Shown: positions 27,845-42,264 of the stretch, piece by piece
Numbering within the stretch: the first letter of the stretch is position 1
Layout: every line of letters starts with the position of its first letter
Notes under the pieces: generated by a model
The model's input: only the letters and a program-made list of their open reading frames with translations
The model's database searches: none
What the model was told of the DNA's origin: nothing
Position numbers and translations under genes: made by a program
From: Ochotona curzoniae
Lineage: Eukaryota; Chordata; Mammalia; Lagomorpha; Ochotonidae
Assembly: GCF_017591425.1 (NCBI RefSeq)
Contig: NW_024467121.1
Location: 24,936,707 to 25,000,706, forward strand
Direction of reading: 5' to 3'
DNA: 64,000 bases

Positions 27845-27985
27845 ATCTTGCTTCATTACTAACCAGTAGTCTAATCTTCCTTTTCATGAATGCATAAAAT
27901 GGAAATGATGCTACACAAAATTGTGAGAATTAGATAGTATAAATGAAATCACATCCAAAGTAATGCCAGTATGAATTAACATGTA
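27845..27985 (+). repeat. MIR fossil
   Basis: MIR-like core: 'ttactaaccagtagtctaat', 'gcataaaatggaaatgatgc', 'tgtgagaattagatag'. Diverged. Confidence 0.45.
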
Positions 27986-28407
27986 GATTTGTCAGTTACA
28001 TTTAGCGCTACAATTGGATTATTTTGTTTAACTTTACAAATATATGGTAGACCATAAAGGAGAGTAAGGAAAGATAGAAAAAAAAAAACTTTGTCACTAA
28101 ATATCTTATATTGTTGAGTTGGAAAGTTCAAGACTAGTATAAGCCATTTGGAATGAATACTTAAAACTGGTGGTGAAAAGATTAGCTGGATATAATTACA
28201 ATGAAAGATATTAATGTGTGATAATGGAATTTATTCTAGATGAATTAAAATGTTAAATAGAAGAGTAAAAATAAAAGACTACAGTCATCCCAGTAATAGG
28301 ACAACCTCAGGGCAATGAAAAAGTTATTGACAAGATAGATCAATAAAAACAAAAGTGGAGTACTAAAAGGTTAAGAATAGCTATTTATGTTACACAAGTG
28401 CTAAATG

Positions 28408-28640
28408 TTTTTTTTTTGGAAAATGGATTCCAATCTGAGGTAGAAGGTAGGAGCTGGACAGGCAGGCCAAGACCTCTGGCTGACAGGAGTCCAGTGACTT
28501 GAACCATCACTCTGGCCTGCTGGGGATTGTCCCAAGGTACACATGAGTAGGCTGGGTTCAGCAACCAAACATGGGATTGAACTAGCACTGTGGTGAGGAA
28601 TGCTAGCTTCTCAACTTCAAGGCCAAGTTCCTGCTCCTGA
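28408..28640 (-). repeat. C-type SINE, old and partial
   Basis: A poly-T run is followed by a degraded body ('gtaggagctggacaggcagg') and a head end with 'atgggattgaactagcactg'. Identification is weaker than for the young copies. Confidence 0.5.
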
Positions 28641-31600
28641 CCTGTCTTCTGAAATACTGATTCACCTCCAGTAGCATATAGCTAGAAAAATATTAGAAAA
28701 CTACTTGTACAAAGATGTTTATAGGAATTCCATACATAACAGTTTTTTAAGTCCATTAGCTGAGAAATGAATAAATAATTTTGGTGTCTTATTATTGCTA
28801 TTGTAAATTGCTATATAGCTCTTAAATAATATTGGTAATAAATACAGTGGTATGCAAGAAGTATATAAACAAGACTCAAATGTTCATCAGGACATATATT
28901 ATTACATGTGCTTATTATATATTTGTGTAAAAACTTTTGATCCCATTGAAAAATATCAGAAAACATATAATTGCAGTGTCACAAGAAGGGGTTCTTTATC
29001 TTTCTGTAAAATGTTGATGTGTGCAATAAAAAATTAAATATTAATTGTTGTATTTTACTGAGTTGGTGAGAAAATGACTTTTTGGATACTTGTAAAATTC
29101 TTTCAAATAAAAAGAAAACACTTCTAGATATTTAAGTCAGAAAGACTAATTCAAAAAAATATGTGGCTGAAAGCTTTACAAATCTAGATGGAAAGGAGTT
29201 TTTTGGTCAAAATGGACTTTGTTTTCCCGTCTCAGTGGTTGAGCATTAAGGAAGAGAATACAGACCTAATACATCCTAGGCTGTCAGCATGAACACATTA
29301 CATCTGAAATGCGGCCCTAATCCAAGAACACGTCGTGCATTTGGGAGTCTCAGAACCCAGGGGAATGAATGTTGGATTTCAACGAGGAGCCTGGTGTGTC
29401 CTGAGGGTGGTGTGCAGGAGACCCATGATCAGGCGGATCATGGGTTATGAGGATACAGCCACATCCCTGCTTGCAGTCAGCCTGGGAATCCACATCAGGG
29501 GGATTTAAGTCAACAGACATCAAGTACCACTTGTGGCACTATCCTAGGGGTAAGAAATTTCCAAATAAATCAAAAGGGTAAATTCTCTTTGAGAAGCATT
29601 CTGTTATTTTATGGTAAGATGCTCTTTGCCTTTTGAATTTTAAGGTGTTTCTGTGTGTTACACTGACCACTGTGACTACCACTACCGCCTCACTGCAAGA
29701 GGAAAAACGAGAAATCTTTTACGGCATGACCTTGCTTTTAAAGGGTACCAAAATCTTTTATCACACCATTGAAAAGAAGTGGCTGAAAGATTAAAACCAG
29801 GCTATTCTCTAATCCGTTTCAGGAACATGCAGTTAATTAAGTTCTGACTATCAGAAGTTTCCCAGTTGCTTGAGGAAAGAATGAAGAGGAGGTACAAAAG
29901 ATCAGGTCCAGAAGAATAAAGCATTAAAATTGAACAGAAAAGGAAGCCATTAAATGAGAATGAATCTGTTCCAACACCAAGAAATTCCGATTAGGATGTG
30001 TTATTTACCTTGCAGTTCAAGTGGAAATCATTGTCATTGCCATTGAGGTGGCAACTTGAGTTTTTATTATTCTTTTTACTTTTAAGAGAGGTTGTGTGCA
30101 GTATAATTCTCCATTTCCCCCAACAACCAAGTATGTTCACGTTTTGACAGCAGGGGCGCACAGGACCTCCAGTGTTCTGTGAGGCAGTCACAGTGTGGAA
30201 GGTGAGTGTAACATAACTGGCATGGGCTTTGTGACAACAGTTATGCTGTGTCATTCACAGGAATGATTTTTTTTTTTCTGACAACTGCATTTTCTTAATG
30301 TGATCCTCAGGATAAGTGTTTGAGGAGAGAAAGGGCAGGAGTTGGTACTTATTTTATATGGAAGACCTTCAAGAATTAAATTACTGACTCAGGCTCCTAA
30401 TGAGTTGTCAGATCCATCCGTAAGGGTTGACATGCTACTGTTCCAGTGTGCCTCCATCTGAAGAAAGTGATTTGTTGCACATAATTGAGTGCAGCATGTA
30501 AATCCCAATTTTAAAAGTGGTGGCTTCTAGATTTTTAGAGTTCATTATTTTTTTTAATAACAGTAAAGATCTGTGATTAAAGTGGGTTGACTGAAAAACA
30601 GAAGGAAGATGATTAAATACACCACACCAAAATAAACTCATTATTTTGATATTTAAGTTAAGAATTTCCTTAATTAGTTCTTGCTGTTACTTCCTGTGAT
30701 TTTTAGCATTTGCTTGTTGCTGAAAACACATGTAACCCTAAATAGGAGCAAAGTAACAATTTAGTATGAATAAAAGCAATATAATAAGAGGAGTGACTAG
30801 TCACACAGTTCAGGGTTGACTGTAGCAGGGTTCTGAGAACTTTACTCCTGGACATTTTGTAGTTGCAAAGAATGAGAATCTTCTGGGGCACTGGTACAGG
30901 CTTTTGACCAACTTTTTCTTACATACATAACATGCCCTTATTTATTCATTCCTGATCTTTTAAACTAACAGGAATATTACCATTACAGTATGAGAAGTAT
31001 TTCTGGTATCATAAGTAAATTTTCATTATATCTGAGTTTGATTTGTAATTTTTGCAGCAGTTTCAGTATTTTATTGCCTGTTGTGAAGAACTTTAGTTGA
31101 ATGGTTGAATGTACTCTGCTGAGGAAGAATCGAGAATGTTTTTTTTTTTTTTTTTGGAAATTAATAAGTTGATTTCCAAAATGTTGAAAGGAGGTATTAT
31201 GGGAAAATGATCTGTATGTCCAGTTCCATTTTATACCAGTTCCATTTTATAATGACTTATTTATTGGGCTATCTGCTGCTGAAATGTAAACCCCAATAGG
31301 ATGTTTATTTAAAATGAAAACAGGTAAGAACTGCACTGGAAACCACTTGTCTGGAAAGTGCAATCTCCGTTAGACAATGTGCGTTCTGCTTCTACTTTCC
31401 CTACCGTTTCTTGCCTAATATGGGCATCCAAAAAACACTCAGCTAATGGAAAGATGGCCTTCCAGCAGCTCTTCTGTACCACCCTGTTTAGGTTCCAGTC
31501 TGAGGAATAGAACCACCGAGACCCATCTGGGAAAATTGGTCACACAATGCTGACCCCTTATATTTTACTACAGATCAGTAGTTTTAGTATAAGGTTTGTA

Positions 31601-32537
31601 ATTGAAGAGAAGTTCTTAAAGCACAGGATAATTTGGAGTTTAATAAAAATAATAAAAAAATATAAAATATTTTCATTTAATAATTTTACTCATGTTCTCC
31701 CTTTAGAGCAGGGGTGAGCGATGTCAGCCTAAGAGTTGTATATTTCAAGTCCCACATGAAAGTCAGTCAATGTATATATCAGGCTGATTTTTAGCGTGAT
31801 AATTTTGTGGCCTGTGAATGCTGTCACAAATATCCAAATAACTTTTGGCAGAAAAAAGAAAAGTTCCTTAGTCCTGCTAGGGTAGTGGATCTGAAACTAG
31901 TGTGATTTTGTCCCAGGGGATATTGGAGCAGGAGATATTTTTGAATGGGTGAAGGAGAGTGGTGTTGCTCCTGGTCCTGTAATGGGCAATACTGCCCCTG
32001 ACCACAGAATTATGCATTCCTGAATGTCAGCAGTGCCAAGGTGGAGAAATTAAAGTTGTGCATTGTCATCAGGATTCTGCCTCAAGTCTTCTGACCCCTT
32101 GCATGCTCTTCAGAGGGTCATTGTTAATAGGAACTGTTGTCTTCGCTGTTCCCACAAATGTGCTTCTTCCCTTGTTGCCTCTTGCCAATCAAACATGGCT
32201 TCCCTCTGCAAGTTGATCGTAACTTAAACTCTAAAATAAAATTTCTCATCCTCGCCCAGTGTTCAGATATAAATTAAGAATTGCAGGGTTTTTAAAATCC
32301 TTAACAAATCACAATAACTGGCAAAATAGTTGCAGAAATGAGAAGGTACCTTTCTAATGTATTGCAAGAAGTTGCCTCAAAATCAATGGGACCATCATTT
32401 AGCCCACTTTTTAACTTAAGACAGGTGTTTACACAGGGCTGGGAGTATCGAGTCCAAGAACGGCAGAAGGCCCATGTAGTTACCTGATTTGACCTGCTAA
32501 GGTAACTGTAGGTGAGACTCAGACATCAATAAGTCTA

Positions 32538-32899
32538 TAGCAGGCTACTTTTTTAAATTTAAAGATTTATTTATTTTTATAGGAAATGCAGATGTATAGA
32601 GAGGAGGAGAGACAGAGAGGAAGATCTTCCATCCGATGATTCACTCTCCAAGAGGCCACAGTGGCTGGAGCTGAACCAATCCAAAGCCAGGAGCCAGCAG
32701 CTCTTCTGGGTCTCCCACAGGGGTGCAGGGTCCCAAGGCTTTGGGCCGTCCTCGGCTGCTTTCCCAGGCCACAGGCAGGGAGCTGGATGGGAAGCAGGGT
32801 TGCCGGGATTAGAACCGGCGACCATATGGGATCCCAGCGTGTGCAAGCTGAGGACTTTAACCACTAAGCTGTTGCACTGGGCCCTAGCAGGCTACTTTT
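32538..32899 (-). repeat. Young C-type SINE with perfect target-site duplication
   Basis: The element (32,553-32,884) is full length, from antisense tail 'aaagatttatttattttta' to head 'aagctgttgcactgggccc'. It is flanked by a perfect 15-bp target-site duplication 'tagcaggctactttt' at 32,538-32,552 and 32,885-32,899. Included coordinates cover both repeats. Confidence 0.92.
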
Positions 32900-33299
32900 A
32901 AACTTGGTAATTTTGTATGGTCCCCAAATTATGTTAAAAAATACTCCCATGGCCCTTGGCAATGAAAACATTCCCCACTTCCTTAAGTAAACTAATAAAA
33001 TCACAGGTGTATATAACAGAATCCTGTGAGCTTCTGCAAAGCCAATAAAAGAATAAACCCTCTAGTTGTACTCAAGCTTACACTCACTAGCAGCTGCCCA
33101 AGCAATAGGATAGTGCAGCAGCTTGACATTTTATAGATAGGTGTTAACCTGTAGACAATATCTCATTGTAATGGCATCATGAAGTATGCATCATTGATAA
33201 GAACTTTAGATGATACTGCACAGGGCATGTAACCTGAGTGTGGCCTGCGTTCCTCTTTCCACACTGTTTTCACATATTTACAGAGGTGGTAATTGTCAT

Positions 33300-33490
33300 C
33301 AACACCTCTTGAGCACTTACTGTGAGAGTCCTGCTCTAAGTGCTAGCTGTGTTTAGTCCTCATATGTCTCAGTTGTGTTAGTACCGTTATTATCAGTCCT
33401 GTTTTGCAGAAAAACACGAGCTCTTTGAAGAGAACGAGACCCACATTACACACCTGGTGAGTGGTAGAGCAGGCTTGAGTCCCCAACAGC
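33300..33490 (-). repeat. MIR fossil, antisense
   Basis: Antisense MIR order: 'gagcacttactgtgagagtc', 'ctaagtgctagctgtgttta', 'cctggtgagtggtagagcag'. Confidence 0.6.
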
Positions 33491-36224
33491 ACAGTCTCAC
33501 ATGTTCTGAGCTGTGAGGATCTTCACAGGGCTGCTGGGGCGAGTCCAGAACAGGAAGCACTGATGTGCCAGGACAGTTTGTTTTTCATAGCAGGCATCCC
33601 TGTCTTCTAGTTGGTCATGACCTTTCTGTCCTGCGCTCCTGTGGCGTGTACGTCCGAATTTCTCATTTGGCCTTTTCGGTATACAAGTTGGTAATTTGGT
33701 CTATCATTATAGTATTTTTCCCCTTCATGTCAAGGACCATGTCTGATGATTTTGTTTCCCCAGCACTAAGCTCTTGAATCCAACTCAGGTTCTCCAATGT
33801 AGGAAGTGGGTCATCTTCACGAATACTTGAAAATTTGATCTCATCGTCTCTTTTGTTTTGTTAAGATTTTATATTTTGGATAAGCAGAGTTAGGGAGGAA
33901 AACAAGAAGTACAGAGAAAGAGACATTGTCCTGCCTGCTAGAAACACTTTAGCCTGCTTGGCCAGGTCAAAGTGCTTTGATGCTGTGCTGTGTCCCGGAA
34001 CAACTATATCTTACCTGGAATTACCTCACGTTTCTTGTGCATCCTGTATAGTAGAATTCTCTTGTAAGTGGCCCCCCTCTTTGCTCCTTCTCTGATGAAT
34101 CTGCTTATGTCTCTCCAGAAGGCCTCTCACTTTTTGATAGCGGACAGGATCGGGGTAAGCGGCAGAGCCAGGGCAAGCTTCACACGCGTGAAACAGTCTG
34201 CTCAGATGTTGAAGAGTTTCTTTTCCAATGTGCTCCCCTCCAGCTATTTTCTGAGATGCTATGTCTTTGTTTTATGAAACACAGTGCCAACATAGCATAT
34301 TGAACTAGAAGCAGCAGGATTAAAGAGGCAGGGCCACTAAAGAGAGGAACTAAAGCTAGAATTGGGTAAAGCATTGTGAAAAATCCGAGCAGCCTATGTC
34401 GGTTAGAAGATGTCTCTGTTCCAAGGGCTGACTTAGCGCTTCACCCCCGGACTCCTGTTGTCCCTCTGAAGGAGAGACCTTGGTGGATGACACTCCCGCC
34501 CAGCTTCCAGTGAAATGTGTGACAGTTCTACTCAGCTCTTCATTGGGGACAGTTTCCTGAGATGTAATACGCAGCTCCTCAGCAGCAGGTGGGAAGAAAA
34601 GCAAGTCTACTTTATCTCTCAGATTGAGAGGTTTTCATTAAGGCTTTTAAGGGGCCAAAAGATGAAGGGAGGCAGTGTTAAAAAGGAAAAGTATCTAAAG
34701 AACAAAAGCATGGTAGCTCTAAGGGGTCAGCCCTCTGCTATTTCCTTGCTTAGGGAGATTCTCAGTTATATATATGAAAAAAAAAACATAAACTGTTCTC
34801 TCCACTAGGCACTTAAAGCATTTCTTTTCGTTCTTCTTACTGAACAGAATTAGAGAATGCTGAGAATTGTCAGGATATTTGCAGCCCTGTGCTGCTGCCT
34901 GGACATAGTCACACAATGGGAATTGCTGCCGCTATGCTACAAATAATGGAGGTCAGGACTGGGGGCCAGATTGCACAGGCTGAAGCACCAGCACTGCGTG
35001 GGTACAAACTAAACACTTGCCCTGCCTTGAGAATCAGGTCTTGGGAAGAAAACCTGAGAAATACACACAGCATCACAAGGTTATAAATCAAGAGCAGATT
35101 TGATTGCACTCTAGACCAGTCATTCTGAAGTGTCATCAGCGGAGTCCTATAGATTCTTGGGTTCTGTCCCAGGTTTACTGGATGATTCAAGAGCAAAGAA
35201 TTAGAATTAGCAATTTAAACAGTCTCCCCAGAGATGTGTAGGTAACTATTTTAAGAACTGGCTTTTGAAAGTACTTTTTCTCAGGCGGGAAAGAGAGATT
35301 TGCTTGTCTGATCGAGAGTTTTGATTTGAACAGTGAAGAGGGAAGGTTAAGCCCAAATTGGTGATGTGGAAGGAAAGCTTGAACTCTTAAAATCTATAGA
35401 CTTAGGCGACTGCCCTGATCTAACACCTAAAAGCATTGCTTCCTTCACTGTCAATTTTTTTTTTAATCTTTTTCATTTGCCATTCTCAGCTCAGGATAAT
35501 GAAAATTTTAAGGAATTTTTTTGTTTGTTGCCGTTGTTTTTGCCTGTGCAGATTATCCCAAAGTTATTTCCAAGACAGGTTTTACTTTATACTTCAGTGC
35601 TACCACCTGACACATTTGTGCTTAAACTACCAAGAATTTTTGTCTGTGTATTGCACTGACTGGGCTATATAATGCTAGCAAGTTTCTTCCATCCTTACTC
35701 TCCTTTTACAATTCCAAATGATCTGGTTATTTATTTTATGGCTAGTTACTTATAGAGCCAAAATCACAGCTTCTTGAGAGAAAAGTGACAGTGGGCCTCT
35801 GGCTGTTTGGATATTCTTCCCGTGAGTCAGCAATACACACAAAAAAGAAAATAGAGTCAGCATTATTATTGTCACATTGTAGAACTCAAAATCTTAAATT
35901 CCCGTGAAACCTTTGTTAATTATATATGACTGTATTTCACTCAGTGCTTCTAGCCATACCTCATAGATTTGATTTTCCCCTCTTTAATTTTCTTTAATTT
36001 GCCAGCTTGGGTTTTTTCATTTGGGACCAGGTTAGTATTCATGGAAGGAGCATTACAGACTACACTTATCATTGCAGATGCAGGTCACATGGCTATTCTA
36101 TCATTTATTCATGCAGTGATTTTTTCCCCCCGTGGGATTAAAATTAAAATTAAACTTCTCCATGGATCACAAACAACTTGCTTTGCTAAATTTTGTGAAG
36201 AAGAAGAAAAAAAGGCAATAGAGC

Positions 36225-36400
36225 TCTGGACTAGCAGTTAGAGGATCTGGGTTTTCTTCCAAGCAGAAATTTACTGATATAATAACCTAAGGTTAGTTGT
36301 GAATCTAATCCCTTTTTTCCCCATACTCTAGTCAAATGGGGACAGTATGTTTTTTCAGCCTCACATGTTTGTGAGGATCTAATGAGAAAAGTACATGCAG
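36225..36400 (+). repeat. MIR fossil
   Basis: Sense MIR order: 'tagaggatctgggttttctt', 'actctagtcaaatggggaca', 'tttgtgaggatctaatgag'. Confidence 0.55.
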
Positions 36401-36639
36401 CTGTATTTGAATCTCTTAAGTTGTATTTGAAAGTCATATTAGATAAGATGTTACCATGACTGGGGAGCAAGACATGATAAACCTAATAGTAATATTTGAC
36501 TTTATGTCCTCTAAAGCTAATATTTATAGATATTTAATAATAAACATCATGCAGTGACAATCCTATGGAGTTTAAAGAAGGATCCTTCAGGAAAAAGAGC
36601 ATGGAGTTAGTCTTGTTTTACTTATCCATTTATTTATTT

Positions 36640-36945
36640 TAGAGATTTATTGTTATTTATGCGAATGGTAGGATTACGGAGTACCACACGTCTTCAAGTC
36701 CCTGGTTGTCTTCCCAAATGGCTGCAGCAGAAGGGCTCTGCCATGCTGAAGCAAGGATCCAAATGTTCTTCCAAATCTCCTAGGCAGGTGCAGGGCACAC
36801 GCACTTGGGCAGTGTGCTACTGCTTTTCCCATGCTTTCAGCAGGGACCTGAATCCAAGCACTGCAGCTGCCTCTTTAACTGGTCACTATAAGGGATGCTG
36901 GCATTGCAGGTGTAGCTCAGCCCACTATGTCACAATGCCAACTGC
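36640..36945 (-). repeat. C-type SINE, old
   Basis: Antisense tail 'agagatttattgttatttat', body with 'caaatggctgcagcagaagg' and head end 'cccactatgtcacaatgcca'. Confidence 0.7.
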
Positions 36946-37204
36946 TATGTTGCATTTTTCTAACTGATATATTGCCAATGACTATGAATATTTATCCTTT
37001 TTGTTGAAATCTATTTCTAAGAACAAATTCACCTTAGTGTGTATTTCATTTCAGAGGCATACTCAAGGATTTTTCTTTATTTTAGAGGAAGTACTAGAAT
37101 GGTTATATATACATAAATTTTATCATCAACAAATATACAGTAATTCTTTAAGAACTGATGCAAGTACAAGGAGGATGTCAAGATATAAAACGCATGGTGC
37201 TTAT

Positions 37205-37402
37205 TATTTAATTGGAGAGAGAGACATGCGCAACAAAAGATGGCTCAAGTGTTTGGGTCCCTGACACCCAAATGGGAAACCCAGATGAAGCTCCTGGTTT
37301 CAGCCTGATCCAGTTCTGGCCATTGCAGTCATCTAGGGGAGTAAACCAGTGGATGGAAGATCTCTCTCCAATTCTGACTTGTCAATAAAAAAAAAAAAAA
37401 GG
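37205..37402 (+). repeat. C-type SINE, sense, 5'-truncated
   Basis: The 3' half is clear: 'agctcctggtttcagcctga', 'ggccattgcagtcatctagg', 'ggagtaaaccagtggatgga', ending 'gtcaataaa' and a 13-A tail. The tRNA head is missing or unrecognisable. Confidence 0.7.
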
Positions 37403-38758
37403 TGGAGGCATAGAGGAAGGAAGAAAGGAAGCCAAAGAGGTTAGAATACTCTCCCAAACCAATGACAGCTTCACCAAATAAACAAAAGCCAGCAGGTTGA
37501 TCTGTCTTTCAGGACAACTTCAGAGACACAGTGTAACTCTAAATTTCATCCCTGACTCCTCTTTGTCTCTTTACTCACATGGGTCCAAGTCTGCTCAAGA
37601 GATGTTAGCATCTCTTTGTTTCTGCCTTGGTCAGCTCAGTCCAGCAGCTGCTGCTGGGGAAGCCAGCTTCTCCACAGGTCCACAGCACAGATTGGTACTG
37701 TGTGTAAGTGGCAGTGGTTATAGTGGCAGCTGTTAGTAGTCACGGAATGGCTACTGCTGAGATACAACGCACATGGTCACAGCCCACAATTGGGAGTGAG
37801 GATTGTGAGTCAGGTGGGAGAGATTGTGCTGGTGTAGAAATTGAGTCTGGATAAGATTGATGTCATATTTGATATGCAAAAGGATGAGAGAAGCCAGAAG
37901 AAAACATCATTTAGAAGTAGATAGCAACCATCAGTTTATGAGCTATGTAGCCTAGAGTCGTGAGCATGGAATGAGGCGCTGAGAGCAATTTTAAAATATT
38001 TAAAGAGAAAAGACTTCTGTTAATTTTAGATGCCAATGTGAGGGGGAGAGAGGAAATGGAAAAATTAAGCAAGCGAAGGTGTTCCTAAAGTGTATCAGAG
38101 CCTAGACTCTACTCCAAAGGTATTCGCCAATGTGGCTTTCTTGAGCACACACAGTTGGTGGATTATTCTAAGATTTGCTTAAGAAAATACTTTTGACATA
38201 ATGGTATAAACAAATGTATATAGTACCACACACGTTCTCTGTGTGTGGTTGGATTATCTGTAGAATGTAGAAAAGCTCCACTCCTGATAAAGCTTTCAAG
38301 ATTGGCTCACTGTGCTTATGTGTGTCACTCTGTTGAAATTTACGGAATACCATAGAGACATTGTCTTGTATTCAGTTTCATTTTCCCCTGCACCTCTAGT
38401 TCTTGCTACCAATAGGTATTTCTTGGGTCCTTTTTTTTTTGATTGGGATGTTGGTCTTCCGTGTGATACTGTTGGAAACTGTGGGAACTTCAGCAGAGAG
38501 AATCTAGTGAGAAGTCCCTGGAGATGCTGTCCTCAAGGTGGAGGAAGATGGTTCTCAAGGGCTCAGGCAGTTCCCACAGGAGGGGCTGTTAGAAAAGTGC
38601 CAAACTGACGCCTTCTCTCTTAGACTTCCTATCTTTGTACGTGATTTCTGCCACCATGATTCTATCCTCCATGATTTGATGCTGTCAGGTGGTCCTTGTC
38701 AGGACAGATGCCATGCTATTTGCTTGGATTCTCAGCCTTCCAAACTGCAAACCAACTA

Positions 38759-39063
38759 ATTTTTAAAAAAATTTTTACTGGAAAGGCAGATTTACAGAAA
38801 AAGAGACACAGAGAAAGATCTTCCATCTACTGGTACACTCCCAAAGTGGCAGCAATGGCCAGTGCTGAGCTGATCCAAACCAGGAGCCAGGCCTCCCATG
38901 CAGGTGCAGGATCCCAAGGCTTTGGCCATCCTTTACTGCTTTCCCAGGCCACAAGCAGAGAACTGGAAGGGAAGTGGAATAGTGGGACACAAACTGGAGC
39001 CCATAAGGGATCCTGACACTTACAAGGTGAGGATTTAGCCACTGAACCATTGTGCCATGCACC
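38759..39063 (-). repeat. C-type SINE, full length
   Basis: Antisense tail (T/A run then 'ctggaaaggcagatttacag'), complete body, head end 'gaaccattgtgccatgc'. Short flanking repeats 'accaacta' on both sides are a likely target-site duplication. Confidence 0.8.
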
Positions 39064-39744
39064 AACTAAAACCTTAAAAACAAAAAAGATAAAACACTCA
39101 GCCATGAGTCTATTTTTCATAGCATCATAAATTGGACTGATGCTTGTCTCTTGCAATGGTATTACCCAACTCTCCCACATTGTGAACCACTCTATACAAT
39201 ATCCTCCCAAGACCGGTAGGCTGTATGTGTGGAACACGTGCTAATGGGGCCCTCTCCCAAGAGAGATTTCAATTTATGGGGTCAAGCAGTTATCAAGGAG
39301 AAAAATGCTAAGTGTCGCACTGGAGTCAAAGTAAACATTCTCAAACTGGGATATCTGTGCAGGTAGGGATTTAAGGGAGACAAGGATCAAGTGTGAAGCC
39401 AGAGAAGTCAGAAATCAAGGAGAGCCAGTAATGGAAGAAAGGCCAAAGAAGGGATATGAGCGTGAAATGATTTGCAAGTTACTCCACAGCTGCCCATACT
39501 CAGTGTCTTACCAGCTGCACTGGCAATTATTCATCTCTACCTCCCCAGTCAAAAAAGTCCCCAGAGTTAATGGGTTAAACATTGCACTCTCAGTATGACC
39601 TACCAGTAAAGGGTAGTGTAACAAAGAAGAACTGAAACTGAACAGATGTCTTCAACCATGAGAAATGATCTCAGAGACCACATCCTGAGGGTTGCCTTGT
39701 CACCTGTCCTGGTAAGCTCCCGATTTTGTTGTTTCTGTTCGGTT

Positions 39745-39950
39745 TGGGGCCACCACCGTCAGGAGCAGGGACCTCAGTCCAGCTGTCCGACGTGCATAGC
39801 AGGAACCCACTTACTCTGGGCCATCCTCACTGCCCCAGGGGTGTGCTTTGGCAGGAATTCGGGGTCAGGAGCTGCAGCTGGCAGTCAAACCCAGATGTTC
39901 CCATGTGAGACACAGGCCCGTTAGCTGCTGGGCTGAACATCTGTCCCAGG
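39745..39950 (-). repeat. SINE-like element, divergent type
   Basis: The block 'agcagggacctcagtccagc', 'ctgggccatcctcactgccc', 'cagtcaaacccagatgttcc' resembles the head half of an antisense tRNA-derived SINE, but of a different subtype from the standard copies. Confidence 0.45.
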
Positions 39951-42264
39951 TTCTCAGTTTTTAATGCACCATGAGCATTTCGGTGGCCGTGTTTCCACAT
40001 AAACCTGTTCAATCTTACCTGAAGACATCATTTTGAACCCATGAGAAGTTACTGTTAACTTTCACTCTGTGCAAGACCTGCCTTGAAACTGAGTCTGTAT
40101 ATTAACCATGAAGACCATTAAACGTAAGATCTTACAAGTAATCACTGAAAAACAGAATGTGATAAAGGGAGGGAAGAAGCAGAGCTGAACCAAGGGATCA
40201 TTAACTAAAACTATTTTTCTACCTTGATAGACGTCTGGTAAACATTTCATACTAAACTCAACCATCATTTTAGTATTTTAGAACACTGCTCTTATTGACC
40301 AAATGGGAACTGCTTATTTCAACAGCTGGAAAGCATTCTTGAAATGAAGATGGTCATCCTTCATTTCCTCTAAAATCCTTCAACTTAACAAAACTTGAAT
40401 TTAAAAAGTAATGTCTCCTATCAACAGTAAATACAGTTCTAAGAGCTGTGTATTAGGCTAGCTAGCAGAGGGTTCAGTATGCTCTTTGTAGTGGGAACCC
40501 AACCAGTCCAGCAGTTTTAACAATTGTCAAGGGAGAAGGAGAAAACCAGGCAGCACGGACTCTGCGGGAGAGCCATCTGATTTACCTCTTGGCCATCAGT
40601 CACTAGCATGTAACCTTGCTACCATTTTTTGACTTCATCATCTACTGAAGTGATAATAACAGCAATTACTGCTTGTTTCACATGGCGATTGGGAAAACTG
40701 AATGAGACAGCAGATAACAGAACAGTGTATTGGGCTTCTCCAAGCGCTAATGCCTCAAGTCACCATTGTCCAATAAATAAAAGATGGGAAAGCTGCCCAG
40801 CAGGTAAGTGATGGAAACAAGTTTAAAACATGCTTACCTGTTTAGGAGAAAAAGCCTTTTCAAGAACAATAAATGCACTGGTTTACTTTAATATTCACAT
40901 GAGCAAAAGTCAGTAACTAATCAAGTAACCTTTTTATTAAGCACCTTTCAAAAAGCCTTTGTTTCCATTACTGCATTGGGCAGGTACAACTAAACTGCAT
41001 GTTTTTAAAAATCCCCAAGTCAATATGTATTTTTGAACAAATGAAATTGCAATATATGTTAGGGCAAATGTGCTTCAACTTAATTTTTGCTATGTAATCA
41101 CCACCTGGCCGACTATCAAAACCTAATGCAAGTTTCTGTAGTTGCCCATCTTCTAAGTAGAGGATTTAAAACAGTCCATCAAGTGGTTTATTTGAAATGA
41201 CCCAGAGAGCTCTGAGGCAAATTATCCCCATCCTGTTTTCTCTCCCATAATTCTCTGTTCTTTTTCCTCAGTGCAGCAACATTTGTTGACTGAGCCAGGC
41301 CAACAAGCCCACAAGTCTTGCAGATGTTCATCCATTCCCAAAGCCTTCAAAGCTGCACCTCCTCAGTAATGGGCCCCTCACTTCTCCCAGGGTGCACTGT
41401 GCTAGTTCTGCTTGCAGCACAGTGTTTATCTTTGACCACTAGGTTTTCCTACAGCTGGGTTTGTCCTTAGCCACATTTCTTTTTCCTCACTGCAGCCACA
41501 GGAACTTTACAATAGAAAATCTGCAAACTCCAAATAAAATTCTCTAGAATTGCAGAAGTTAACAAAACCAGGATGATGACCCCTCAGAGCCCCTGGAATA
41601 CACTCCAAAGCTCACATGGTATTTAAGGTTCTACTCGGGAGGATTTCTCATCTTTCACTGCTCTCTTTCTAGAAATAGTTGCTCTTGCTATTTTGAGTTA
41701 TTTACAAAAAATAAAATGGCACAAGCTCTGGTTTACAGAGCTGATTCTGCAGTAGGACTGGAAGCTCCTTCCTTCACACTTCCCTCCCCTTTTTAAACCT
41801 GGTTGAAATGCTTTTACCCTTTAAGACTCACATTGCTTGTTGCTTCCCTCGGAAAAGCTTTTTTGTGAATTAAGTACTTCTCCCATTGACAGTTTCTTTT
41901 TCTACTCCCTTCTCAGTGGAGGCAAGGACCGTGTAACTTTTCACTTCACAGATAGGAAGTAACAGATCCAGGTTACAGCAAGGCAATATCTATTCTAAGC
42001 ACTTACTGTTAAGTTTACACTGTCGTCTTAGTGAAATTTGCTTAGACAGCCTACAGTATTGAACTATAAATAAGCTATTTCATGGCGCCATCTAGTGGCC
42101 AATATGGGAGCACGGCTGTTCTTGGGTTACCTAGAAATTCATCACATTGCGTACATAAGCTCTCGTACCTTCTGTCCTCTTACTACCCACTATAAACAGT
42201 TTTTCTCCAATATATCCAGCTATTCAGCCATAGCAGTAATGTACTATGCACTTTGTTTTATTAA

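Larger units (their letters stand above)
24888..29030 (+). other. CHML: Probable CHML 3'UTR region with candidate poly(A) signals
   Basis: No gene follows CHML for several kilobases. AATAAA hexamers on the plus strand at 25,999-26,004, 27,214-27,219 and 29,025-29,030 are candidate polyadenylation signals; human CHML has a long 3'UTR, as I recall, so the more distal ones are plausible. The stretch includes a C-rich run near 25,650, an MIR trace and an old SINE. The true end cannot be fixed from sequence alone. Confidence 0.4.
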
